From contig CACMVB010000003.1 in the NCBI GenBank assembly GCA_902617025.1, positions 106,352 through 170,351 on the forward strand: 64,000 nt of DNA. Reading direction: 5' to 3'. The DNA is from an uncultured Pelagibacteraceae bacterium. Lineage in GTDB: Bacteria > Pseudomonadota > Alphaproteobacteria > Pelagibacterales > Pelagibacteraceae. Positions 20,153 through 29,042 of the stretch are shown piece by piece. Within the stretch, counting starts at the first letter, position 1, and every line of letters starts with the position of its first letter. The notes beneath the pieces are model-generated. The model did no database searches. It was not told the origin of the DNA and saw nothing but the letters and a program-made list of their open reading frames with translations. Both the position numbers and the translations under genes were made by a program.

Positions 20153-21019
20153 ATGATAAACGTTAATAAATTGAAGAAAGTAAAAAGCAACTTTCCTGTA
20201 ATGGTTGGCAAAGGCGCTATTTCAAAAAAAGATTGTGAAAAACTTATACACGAAATTCGAAATGCAAAATCATTTGATGATTTAATACAAGGTGGCAGAA
20301 ATAGAATTAACAAAGGGTCAAGTAATTTTAAAAATTATTTAAAAAAATCAAAATTATCTAACAAATTATATAAACAATTTAATAGCCAATCTTTTTACAA
20401 AAAAGTTGAAAATAGATTTAAAAAAACTTTTAAGGATTACGGATGGTCAAATGCATACTTGCCTAGCAAATTTTTGAGGGAAAAATTTACAAATAAAAAA
20501 TTGATGAATTCAAAAGAATTAATGAAAATGTTAGGTAAAACTTATAAAAACCCGAATGTAAATTTAGACATAGATTTTTCTGTTTCAAGGGGCGGATATA
20601 GGTTAAGGCCGCACAGAGATGATGTAACACGACTTTATAATTTTCTTATTTATTTAAACGATATACCAAAAAAAAATGGCGGAGCTTTATCAATTTTTAA
20701 AAAGAAAACTGATATGAAATATAGAAAAAGTTTTAAAAGATTTCCTGGTATTTCTGAACTAGCAAAAGTTAAAGAATTTACTCCGTCAAAAGGGAGTGTA
20801 ATTTTTTTCCAATCTACACCTAACTCTTACCATGGTGTATCTTTATTTAGAGAAATCAAAGGCAAAAAAAGATTTTTCATTTATGGAAGTTATGCTTTAA
20901 GTAAACCTGTTGTATGGAGATATAAAAACGTAAGCTATTTACCTAAAATTAAAAAAACAAACAAAAGAATGCTCACATCTTCACATGACTCAGATTATTT
21001 AATGAGAGAAGTTGGATAA
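20153..21019 (+). CDS. 2OG-Fe(II) oxygenase, prolyl-4-hydroxylase-like
   Basis: RLRPHRDDVTRLYNFLIYLNDIPKKNGGALSIF (HxD), FFQSTPNSYHGVSLF (distal His), KRFFIYGSYA. Confidence 0.82.
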   Translation: MINVNKLKKVKSNFPVMVGKGAISKKDCEKLIHEIRNAKSFDDLIQGGRNRINKGSSNFKNYLKKSKLSNKLYKQFNSQSFYKKVENRFKKTFKDYGWSNAYLPSKFLREKFTNKKLMNSKELMKMLGKTYKNPNVNLDIDFSVSRGGYRLRPHRDDVTRLYNFLIYLNDIPKKNGGALSIFKKKTDMKYRKSFKRFPGISELAKVKEFTPSKGSVIFFQSTPNSYHGVSLFREIKGKKRFFIYGSYALSKPVVWRYKNVSYLPKIKKTNKRMLTSSHDSDYLMREVG

Positions 21020-22011
21020 TGGAAAAATTTAAATCGATTATCAGAGATTATCCTTTTATTGCTTTTATTATAGCTTTCATCATCTTAGCTTTTGTACCGT
21101 CAGTAGTTTTCACGGATGTTTATCAGTCACATTTAGCTACTTTAATATTTGTGAATATTGTGGTTGCCGCAGGACTAAACATTGTTAAGGGTTATTGCGG
21201 TCAAGTTACAGTTGGACACGTTGGCTTATTTGCAGTTGGTTCTTATACCGCTGGAACATTGTTTTTATATTTAGGACTTGGTTTTTGGGCAACTTTACCC
21301 ATAGCCATAATAGTTACTGCGTTTTTTGGAGTAGCAATGGGAATTCCATCTTTTAGATTGGAAGGTCCTTATTTAGCCTTAGCGACACTGGGAGGAGGTG
21401 AGGCAATAAGATTATTTATTGAAAACGGAAATTTTTTTAGATCCACATTTGGTATTTCTGATATTCCAACACCTTCTTTAATGGGTTACAACTTCGACTC
21501 TCCGGATAGATATTATTTCATCTCAATGACAATAATGATTATAGCGGTTTACTTCTCATTCAGTATTTTAAGATCTGGAGTTGGAAGAGCATTTATGTCT
21601 ATCAGAGAGGATCCAATTTGTGCTGCAGCCGCTGGAATTAATGTAAAAAAATATAAAATCTTAGCTTTTATTTTGAGCGCTATGTTCGCTGGTGCGGCAG
21701 GTGCAGTTTATGCTCACATGCCTCCAGGATACATACATCCTAATAATTACACAGTTATAGAAATGGTAACTTTCTTAGCTATGGTTGTCCTAGGAGGTCT
21801 CGGCCATATTTGGGGTGGAATTATTGGAGCTATAGTAATTACAATTGTTTATGACTTAACTAGACCATTATATAAATATCAACTTTTAATATTTGGTTTA
21901 ACAATAGTCTTAACTATTTTATTTATGCCTAAGGGTTTAGGCGGTTTTATTGACAGATATTTCTTAGAAAAGAGATTTAAAAAGAAAACTGGAACAGAAA
22001 AAACAACATGA
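21019..22011 (+). CDS. Branched-chain amino acid-type ABC transporter permease (LivM-like)
   Basis: GLNIVKGYCGQVTVGHVGLFAVGSYTAG, GRAFMSIREDPICAAAAGINVKKYKILAF. Confidence 0.94.
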   Translation: MEKFKSIIRDYPFIAFIIAFIILAFVPSVVFTDVYQSHLATLIFVNIVVAAGLNIVKGYCGQVTVGHVGLFAVGSYTAGTLFLYLGLGFWATLPIAIIVTAFFGVAMGIPSFRLEGPYLALATLGGGEAIRLFIENGNFFRSTFGISDIPTPSLMGYNFDSPDRYYFISMTIMIIAVYFSFSILRSGVGRAFMSIREDPICAAAAGINVKKYKILAFILSAMFAGAAGAVYAHMPPGYIHPNNYTVIEMVTFLAMVVLGGLGHIWGGIIGAIVITIVYDLTRPLYKYQLLIFGLTIVLTILFMPKGLGGFIDRYFLEKRFKKKTGTEKTT

Positions 22012-22805
22012 TTTTAAAAACTAAACAATTATCTAAATCATTTGGTGGCTTGAAAGCTATAAATAAAGTTGATTTTGAACTTCCAAAAAATGAAATTAGA
22101 GGAATAATTGGACCCAATGGCTCAGGCAAAAGTACATTTTTTAATTTAGTTTCAGGAATCTATGATAGCGATCCTGGAAGCTATATTGAGTTTGATGGTC
22201 ATGATATTACTTTTGCACCTCCACATGAGATTGCTAGCTATGGTTTATCAAGAACGTTCCAATTACTAAGACTTTACCAAGATATGACAGTTATAGATAA
22301 TGTTATGTCGGGATATCATACTAGAGTGCCTTACAAGTTTTTCGATGCAGTCATAGGAAGAAAAAAAATCTGGGATCAAGAAAGAGCTATCAAAGAAGAA
22401 ATGATGGAACTTCTTTCTTTTGTGGGATTAGCAGACTATGCAGAGCTAAACGCTAGTGAGCTTTCTGGAGGTCAGAGAAGATTATTAGTTTTAGCAAGAG
22501 CAATCGCTATGAAACCAAAATTATTAATGTTAGACGAACCAGCCGCAGGTTTATCTCCAGTCAATGTAGACAATTTAATGAAAATTATAATGCAGCTGAA
22601 AGAAAAATATGGCCTTACTCTTATTATTATAGAGCATATTTTAAAAGTCGTAATGGATACTTGTAATTCAGTAACTGTTTTTGACCATGGTCAGAAAATT
22701 GCAGAGGGTACTCCAGCTCAAGTAAAAGATGACAATGCTGTAATCGAGGCGTATTTAGGTAAAAAAATGGACGATGAAGAGATGAGAAAAGCCCTTGCAG
22801 TCTAA
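22008..22805 (+). CDS. Branched-chain amino acid-type ABC transporter ATPase (LivG-like)
   Basis: IIGPNGSGKSTFFNLVSGIYD, SRTFQLLRLYQDMTVIDNVM, LSGGQRRLLVLARAIAMKPKLLMLDEPAAGLSP, IIEHILKVVM. Confidence 0.95.
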   Translation: MILKTKQLSKSFGGLKAINKVDFELPKNEIRGIIGPNGSGKSTFFNLVSGIYDSDPGSYIEFDGHDITFAPPHEIASYGLSRTFQLLRLYQDMTVIDNVMSGYHTRVPYKFFDAVIGRKKIWDQERAIKEEMMELLSFVGLADYAELNASELSGGQRRLLVLARAIAMKPKLLMLDEPAAGLSPVNVDNLMKIIMQLKEKYGLTLIIIEHILKVVMDTCNSVTVFDHGQKIAEGTPAQVKDDNAVIEAYLGKKMDDEEMRKALAV

Positions 22806-22843
22806 AATGAATTTGGTAATATTTTAACACTTAAATCGATTCA

Positions 22844-23827
22844 ATGGTTCAAAACATAAAAAAAATTTTTGAGAAACAAGGTTTCATAAAATTAAAGGGT
22901 GTTTTAGATTATAAAGAAGATTTAGAACCAATTTTAAATGATATGGCTTTTATCATGGATAGGCTTATTCATAGATTTGTTCCTAAAAGTGATAAAGTAA
23001 AAGTACTAAATTATGAGTTTAAGAAAAAATATTCATATTTGGTTTCTTTAGATATTCCTGAACTTGATCAATATTTTAACATAAGACTTCCTGAAAAAAA
23101 CATAAACGCTAATAGTGATTTTTTTGCGAGTCAATCAATATGGAATTTAATTAAAAATAAAAAGATTTTAGATAAGATTGAAAAAATTCTAGGTCCCGAG
23201 ATAGCTTCTAATCCTTGTCAAAATTCAAGAATTAAACAACCTGAAAAAGGTGTTGCAAAAAAGAATTTAAATGACGGCTTAGTTGGAAGAACACCTTGGC
23301 ATCAAGATGCTGGCGTTATGAATAAAAAAGGACAGAAGGGTACTGAATTAGTAACGTGTTGGATACCTTTTACAAAAACAAGAATAGAAAATGGTTGTAT
23401 GCTTGCTGTAAAAGAAAGTCATAAATTTGGACTTGTTAACCACGATTTTGGAAGTAAGGGACAAGTAGAAGTTAGAGGCAAAGAAATAATCGATAAATTA
23501 TCAACCGTGCCTCTTGAAGCTGATGTCGGCGATATAATATTGTTAAATAGATATCTACTTCATTGTTCACTACCAAATAAATCAAAAAATTTTAGAATAA
23601 GTATGGACTTGAGATATAATAAAGCAGGCCAACCCTCTGGAAGAGACCCATTACCTAATTTTATTGTCAAAAGCAAAAACAAAAATAAAATTAAAGTACA
23701 AAATTACAAACAATGGATAGCTTTATGGGAAAAAGCTAAAATAAAATGTATTCCAAGAAAATGGTCTTATAAATATCCTCTTCCTACTTTCAAAGGAACT
23801 AAAAGAGATTTAGCAAATATTATTTAA
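22844..23827 (+). CDS. Phytanoyl-CoA dioxygenase (PhyH)-family protein
   Basis: TPWHQDAGVM (HxD), ENGCMLAVKESHKFGLV, VGDIILLNRYLLHCSLPNKSKNFRISMDLRY (distal H and R). Confidence 0.87.
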   Translation: MVQNIKKIFEKQGFIKLKGVLDYKEDLEPILNDMAFIMDRLIHRFVPKSDKVKVLNYEFKKKYSYLVSLDIPELDQYFNIRLPEKNINANSDFFASQSIWNLIKNKKILDKIEKILGPEIASNPCQNSRIKQPEKGVAKKNLNDGLVGRTPWHQDAGVMNKKGQKGTELVTCWIPFTKTRIENGCMLAVKESHKFGLVNHDFGSKGQVEVRGKEIIDKLSTVPLEADVGDIILLNRYLLHCSLPNKSKNFRISMDLRYNKAGQPSGRDPLPNFIVKSKNKNKIKVQNYKQWIALWEKAKIKCIPRKWSYKYPLPTFKGTKRDLANII

Positions 23828-24753
23828 TGAATTCAAAATTATCGGAGAAGAATTATCTTCCCGAATTTTTTCTAGCTTGTCTTGGATATTTTTTATTTGT
23901 AACTCAAGATGCAATAGTAAAATATATTGCTGAAGATTACGACATAATACAGATAATTTTCGTCAACTCCTTGTTCGCTCTTATACCTATTATTTTGTAC
24001 ACCCAAACCCTCGACGGCTGGAAAGAATTAAAGGGTGCTAATTTAAAAATTCATTTTTTTAGAACTTTAACGATGGTATTAGCCGTTTTTTTTGCCTACA
24101 CAGGATTCTATTTATTACCAATGGTTACTATGTACAGTATTGTATTTTTAATACCATTATTAATTACCATCGGATCAGTTTTATTTTTAGGTGAAGTTGT
24201 TAGATGGAAAAGATTTACTGCTATAGTAATTGGTTTTATCGGAACACTTATTTCTATTAATCCTTTTGGAGCCGAAATTAATAGTTACGCATTTATAGCT
24301 TTGTTGTGCCCAATTTTTGCGTCTGCAAGTTATTTAATAGTAAGAAAATATGGTTATGAGGAGAGCTTGTTCTCATTTTTAATTTTCGGAAAAATTTTTA
24401 TGATATTGTTTTCTGGTATATTTGTATTCTTTGTTTTCAAAGAGATGACTTTTAATGATTTAGTGTTGAACGCTATTTCTGGAATTTCTAGAGGAACAGC
24501 CATGATATTTGTTATCAATGCTGCTAGACACCTGCCTGGAGCAATTTTTGGATCAATTTTATATACTCAAATTTTTGCAGGTGTATTTTTGGGTTATGTT
24601 GTTTTTAATGAGATACCTACAATTAATAATTATATAGGAAACTTAATAATAATTGCAGCAGGTGTATATATCGTTTTGAGAGAAGTAAAATTAAAGAAAA
24701 ACATTGTTACTTCAACAGCAAGACACCCAACTATTCCTATTAAAAAAGATTAA
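23827..24753 (+). CDS. DMT-superfamily (EamA) transporter
   Basis: Ten hydrophobic segments, FFRTLTMVLAVFFAYTGFYLLPM, LFLGEVVRWKRFTAIVIGFIGTLI. Confidence 0.88.
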   Translation: MNSKLSEKNYLPEFFLACLGYFLFVTQDAIVKYIAEDYDIIQIIFVNSLFALIPIILYTQTLDGWKELKGANLKIHFFRTLTMVLAVFFAYTGFYLLPMVTMYSIVFLIPLLITIGSVLFLGEVVRWKRFTAIVIGFIGTLISINPFGAEINSYAFIALLCPIFASASYLIVRKYGYEESLFSFLIFGKIFMILFSGIFVFFVFKEMTFNDLVLNAISGISRGTAMIFVINAARHLPGAIFGSILYTQIFAGVFLGYVVFNEIPTINNYIGNLIIIAAGVYIVLREVKLKKNIVTSTARHPTIPIKKD

Positions 24754-25562
24754 AGTTTCTTTTTAAAATTTTCTAGAATTTCTTCACTAACATTTACTGA
24801 ATTTTCAGGCCCAGGAAATTTCCCCTCTAAACTATCTTTGATAAATGCTTTTAAGGCTTTAACTCTTTCGATTTCAATTTCATCTTTCATCTTTTTTAAA
24901 TTTGTATAAGCTTTTGCATGTCTAGGAGACTTTTCTTGCTCTCCACAGATATCGTTCATGAATAGATACATAACATCAGCTTTTTTTCCAGATCCTAGAG
25001 ATACAGTTACAATACTCGTCCTTTTTGATATTTCCCCCATAATATTTTCAGGAATAACTTCACATTCGGCTGAAAAGGCCCCAGCATCCTCTAAACGTTT
25101 AAATTTTTTAAATAGTTCGTATGCTTCATCAGCAGTTTTACCTACAGCTCTTAGGCCACCAATCCATGTAGATTTTCTAGGAACCAAACCTAAATGACCC
25201 ATAACTGGAACATCTTCTTTTGCAAGCATAGAAACAACATCCATACTTCTGGCAGTCATAACCGCATCAGCACCATTCTCTAAAGCTTTAAAGGCTCCAC
25301 GTAAAACATCCTCGGCTGTAGGATAATTATGTAGTTCGAGTGCTGCCGTATAAAAAAGAGACTTGGATCCTTCCCGAACCTTCTTAACATTTGAAGCACT
25401 TCCTATTATCATGTCAAAACCTGCTTCTTCAGCTGCTTTTGCCTCTAATGAATTATTTGCAGTTACTTGTGTAAGAATTTTTTTTCCTTTAGCTTCAATA
25501 ATATCACCGACAGTGACAGTTCTTTTTGCAGGATTAGCTGCCCACGTATAAATATTTTTCAT
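24750..25562 (-). CDS. PanB-like protein (3-methyl-2-oxobutanoate hydroxymethyltransferase / PEP mutase-like superfamily), divergent
   Basis: VPVMGHLGLVPRKSTWIGGLRAVGKTADEAYELFKKFKRLEDAGAFS resembles the PanB core; the canonical DSLGM metal-binding segment is not evident. Confidence 0.7.
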   Translation of the reverse strand: MKNIYTWAANPAKRTVTVGDIIEAKGKKILTQVTANNSLEAKAAEEAGFDMIIGSASNVKKVREGSKSLFYTAALELHNYPTAEDVLRGAFKALENGADAVMTARSMDVVSMLAKEDVPVMGHLGLVPRKSTWIGGLRAVGKTADEAYELFKKFKRLEDAGAFSAECEVIPENIMGEISKRTSIVTVSLGSGKKADVMYLFMNDICGEQEKSPRHAKAYTNLKKMKDEIEIERVKALKAFIKDSLEGKFPGPENSVNVSEEILENFKKKL

Positions 25563-25579
25563 ATTTATATTTAATCAAA

Positions 25580-26542
25580 CTAATTAGTATTTTTCAATTC
25601 CTTGTAAATATTGTTTACTCTATGGACTTCTTCGGCGGTATTGAAATAGCATTCATATTCAATTTCATTGGGGGTTACATCGAAATGATAATGACCTGCA
25701 TCCTGAGCACCTTTATAAGAATGAAAATGAGTGTGTTCTCCTGATTCTCTTAAATCTAATTTTCCTCCAGAGGGATCATTAGTCCATAAAACTGAATAGC
25801 ATTGAAAATGTGGCCCTATAGGATCGTAAAATTGTAAAAAATCCCTAACACATTTCATTTGTTTTGGATCATAATATTCGTGTTTTATATCTGCATAGTC
25901 TGGTTGGACATGCGATTTAATCTTACCATTTAAGATCCTAAACACACCACCCAGCGCAACACTAAAGTTTGTTTGTAAATTTTCAATTAGTGCAGTTCTC
26001 ATAGATTGAGGTAAAGAGCCTTGCTCACCTGACCTTCCTTTAATTTTAATCTTTATAACATCTCCTTTTTTCCCCTCAGAGTAATAGATATTTCCTAGTC
26101 CGCCATGTTTTCGGTGATTGTAAGGAGTTGATTTACATTTATTATTTTTATCTACTTGAGCAATTATAGATTTTGACTCGTTAGTAATTAAATTCTCATT
26201 AATGATAAGTTCTCCACAGTGACCCTCTAAACACGACATAGCTCCTGAACCTGCACCTAAAGCATATGATTTTTCAGAGCCTATTCTTTTTGCTATTTCT
26301 TCATAATCAAATTCTGTACCTATGAACCTTTTATCGTGCATGTATGGTTCGCCTCCAACATCAACAATTCTTTGGTTTCCACTTATACCTTCAGCAGGGC
26401 AATCCCATTTTCTTAGATCAGGGCATTCAACAATCGAAACATCAACTTCAACATAGTTTTTAGATAAACCTTTTTTTAAAGCTTCGCTTACTTGTTTTAA
26501 GGAAATTTGATGAAAATTAGCTTTTTCGATTGTTAATTCCAT
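25580..26542 (-). CDS. DUF1907 (C11orf54/PTD012-like) putative zinc-dependent ester hydrolase
   Basis: VEVDVSIVECPDLRKW, GISGNQRIVDVGGEPYM, YALGAGSGA, ALGGVFRILNGKIKSHVQPDYAD, EHTHFHSYKGAQDAGHYHFDVTPNEIEYECYF match remembered vertebrate C11orf54 motifs (HxHxxxxxxxxxH-type zinc site). Confidence 0.85.
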   Translation of the reverse strand: MELTIEKANFHQISLKQVSEALKKGLSKNYVEVDVSIVECPDLRKWDCPAEGISGNQRIVDVGGEPYMHDKRFIGTEFDYEEIAKRIGSEKSYALGAGSGAMSCLEGHCGELIINENLITNESKSIIAQVDKNNKCKSTPYNHRKHGGLGNIYYSEGKKGDVIKIKIKGRSGEQGSLPQSMRTALIENLQTNFSVALGGVFRILNGKIKSHVQPDYADIKHEYYDPKQMKCVRDFLQFYDPIGPHFQCYSVLWTNDPSGGKLDLRESGEHTHFHSYKGAQDAGHYHFDVTPNEIEYECYFNTAEEVHRVNNIYKELKNTN

Positions 26543-26593
26543 AATCTATTAATATCATTTAAAGAAGTTTATCAATTAAATATAATTTTTATT
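26543..26593. promoter_or_regulatory. Divergent intergenic region between DUF1907 gene and hydratase-like gene
   Basis: 51-bp AT-rich gap between head-to-head genes. Confidence 0.45.
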
Positions 26594-27373
26594 ATGAACA
26601 AGTTGGGCACAGAACTAGCTAATGCATGGATGAAGAAAACTTTAGTTGATCTAAATGGGTTCAGCGAAAATGAAATCCCAAAAAATCGAGATGAAGCATA
26701 CAAAGCTTTAAATTTATTTTATGAAGAATTGGATAAAAAAACAGTAGGTTGGAAAATAGGGGCAGTCGCAAAAGAAGTTCAAAAAGAGGAAGGCTTTGAT
26801 GGGCCTGTTCCAGGTAAAATTTTTAAAGAAACTATCTTACCTTCTAATTGCTCGATTAAATATTCAGAAATCCCTTACTCCAACTTGGAATGTGAATATG
26901 CATTTGAAATTGATCAAGATGTAAAAATTGATGACGAATTACTAAACAAGATAGATAATTTTAAATTATATACAGCTATTGATATTACATCTTCTAGATA
27001 TGTACAAAGTTCAAAAAATAAATTTGATAAACTAGTTCAAATGTATCTTGGAATTTCTGACCATGGAAATGGAGGTAAGATTATTATAGGAGAAGAGATA
27101 AAGAATTGGCATATAAAAGATATTAATAAAATTAAGATTAGATTAAAAATCAACGATAAAGTTACTGAACCTTATTTCACTGGAACAAAGAGAATAGATC
27201 CTAGAGTCTCATTAAAAGCTTTTGTTGATGAGTTTAAAGATAAAAATATAAGCTTTAAAAAAGGAGATTATCTACTTTGTGGTTCTTTGACTCAACCATA
27301 TAAAATTAATATGAAAGACAAAATTATTGTGACTTACGAAAATTTAAGAGATATTAATATTAAGATCTTATGA
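26594..27373 (+). CDS. 2-keto-4-pentenoate hydratase / fumarylacetoacetate hydrolase-family protein
   Basis: VGWKIGAVAKEVQKEEGFDGPVPGKIF, LECEYAFEI, KGDYLLCGSLTQPY. Confidence 0.83.
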   Translation: MNKLGTELANAWMKKTLVDLNGFSENEIPKNRDEAYKALNLFYEELDKKTVGWKIGAVAKEVQKEEGFDGPVPGKIFKETILPSNCSIKYSEIPYSNLECEYAFEIDQDVKIDDELLNKIDNFKLYTAIDITSSRYVQSSKNKFDKLVQMYLGISDHGNGGKIIIGEEIKNWHIKDINKIKIRLKINDKVTEPYFTGTKRIDPRVSLKAFVDEFKDKNISFKKGDYLLCGSLTQPYKINMKDKIIVTYENLRDINIKIL

Positions 27374-28116
27374 AAACAGCATTAATCACAGGGGCTAGCC
27401 AAGGCATCGGAGCAGCAATAGCTGATAAGCTTAATGACAAAAAAATTAAAGTTATTTTAGTTTCAAGATCAAGAAATAAATTAAAAACTTTTCAAAAGTA
27501 TTTAAAATTTCCTAAAAATTCTTTAATCATTTCTAAAGACTTGAGATCATTACATGCATGTAATTCAGTTGCTAAAAAAATTAAAAAATTGGATTACCTC
27601 ATAAATGTAGCAGGGGCAACAAAGGGAGGAAAATTTTTAAATTTGAATGACAATATCTGGGAAGATGGATTTAATTTAAAATTTAAAGCTGCAGTAAGAT
27701 TAAGCAGAGCTTTTTGGCCTGCTCTCAAAAAGAGCAAAGGAAAAGTTATTAATATTGGAGGAGGGGCCGCTAGAAATCCTTCAAACACATTTATGATAGG
27801 CGGCGCTGTTAATTCAGCATTAAATAATTTTTCAAAAGCTTTAGCTATGCAAGGTAAGATTGATAAAGTTTCTGTATCGATAATTCATCCAGGTATGACT
27901 TTAACAAGTAGACTAGAAAAACTTTTACAAACAGACGCAAAAATATTTAAAAGAAGCGTTAAACAAATTTTAAAACAAAGGTGCAAAATTGAGAAAATTA
28001 AAAGACCTACAAAACCTGAAGAAGTCGCAAATTTAGTTTATAAACTAATTAAAGATAAAAATTCAAATTTTAAAAACTTTTCAATAGACGGCGGAAAAAT
28101 TAAAAATTTAAGATGA
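27370..28116 (+). CDS. Short-chain dehydrogenase/reductase
   Basis: TALITGASQGIGAAIADKL, LDYLINVAGAT; the usual YxxxK segment appears altered (see findings). Confidence 0.88.
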   Translation: MKTALITGASQGIGAAIADKLNDKKIKVILVSRSRNKLKTFQKYLKFPKNSLIISKDLRSLHACNSVAKKIKKLDYLINVAGATKGGKFLNLNDNIWEDGFNLKFKAAVRLSRAFWPALKKSKGKVINIGGGAARNPSNTFMIGGAVNSALNNFSKALAMQGKIDKVSVSIIHPGMTLTSRLEKLLQTDAKIFKRSVKQILKQRCKIEKIKRPTKPEEVANLVYKLIKDKNSNFKNFSIDGGKIKNLR

Positions 28117-29042
28117 TTGTATACAGTCATCCAGATTGTTTACTAAAATTTAATGGACAAGGTCATCCAGAGAGAAAAGAAAGATTAGATAGTATTCTAG
28201 AATCTATCAAATCATCTGATTTAAAAGTGGAGTTTAAAGATGCTCCTAGGGTTGATTTAGAAATAGTTTCATTAGTGCATCCTAAGAAACATATTGAACA
28301 GATATTTGCTAATATTCCAAAAGAAGGGATTGTTGGTGTCGAGAAAGAACCTTACGCAGATACAATGTTATGTCCTGATAGTGAAAATGCAATTTTAAGA
28401 TCTTGTGGTTCAGGTATTGCCGCTTGTGATGATTTAATTAAGAATAATGAGCGAGTTTTTTGTGCAATTAGACCCCCAGGACATCATGCGGAAACCGTTC
28501 GTGCTAACGGCTTTTGTTTCATAAATAACGTAGCAGTTGCGGCACGATATTTACAAAAAAAATATGATATAGGAAAAGTAGCTATTATTGATTTTGATGT
28601 TCATCATGGTAACGGAACCCAAGAAATCTTTTTTAAAGATAAGTCTGTTGCTTATGGATCTTCTCATGAATTTCCATTATTTCCAGGCACCGGAGCTGAA
28701 AATGAAACTGGTGTAGGTAATATTTATAACGCCACTTTAAAAGCTGGCACAAAAAGTGAAGAATTTCATGATATTTTTGAAAAAAAAGTTTTAACTCCTG
28801 TAGAAAAGTTTAAGCCAGAAGTTATTTTAATTTCTGCTGGTTTTGATGCCCATAAAAGAGACCTTCTAGCAAATATAAACTTAGAGTCTAGTGATTTTTT
28901 TACGATAACAAAAAAAATAATTGAGATTGCTAATATTCATTCAAAAGGAAGAGTAATTTCTTTTCTGGAAGGCGGTTATGATTTACAAGCTTTATCTGAA
29001 AGTATAATTGAGCACCTTAAAGGGTTAGAGTCCCATATTTGA
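28113..29042 (+). CDS. Histone deacetylase-family (arginase-deacetylase fold) deacylase
   Basis: AIRPPGHHAE, IIDFDVHHGNGTQEIF, LISAGFDAHKRD, FLEGGYDL: zinc ligands and His-His dyad present. Confidence 0.94.
   Translation: MIVYSHPDCLLKFNGQGHPERKERLDSILESIKSSDLKVEFKDAPRVDLEIVSLVHPKKHIEQIFANIPKEGIVGVEKEPYADTMLCPDSENAILRSCGSGIAACDDLIKNNERVFCAIRPPGHHAETVRANGFCFINNVAVAARYLQKKYDIGKVAIIDFDVHHGNGTQEIFFKDKSVAYGSSHEFPLFPGTGAENETGVGNIYNATLKAGTKSEEFHDIFEKKVLTPVEKFKPEVILISAGFDAHKRDLLANINLESSDFFTITKKIIEIANIHSKGRVISFLEGGYDLQALSESIIEHLKGLESHI

Noticed and set aside
19798-20313. 171-aa minus-strand ORF over the 3' end of the SBP gene
   Set aside because: Antisense to two well-supported plus-strand genes and spans the terminator hairpin; no recognisable domain.
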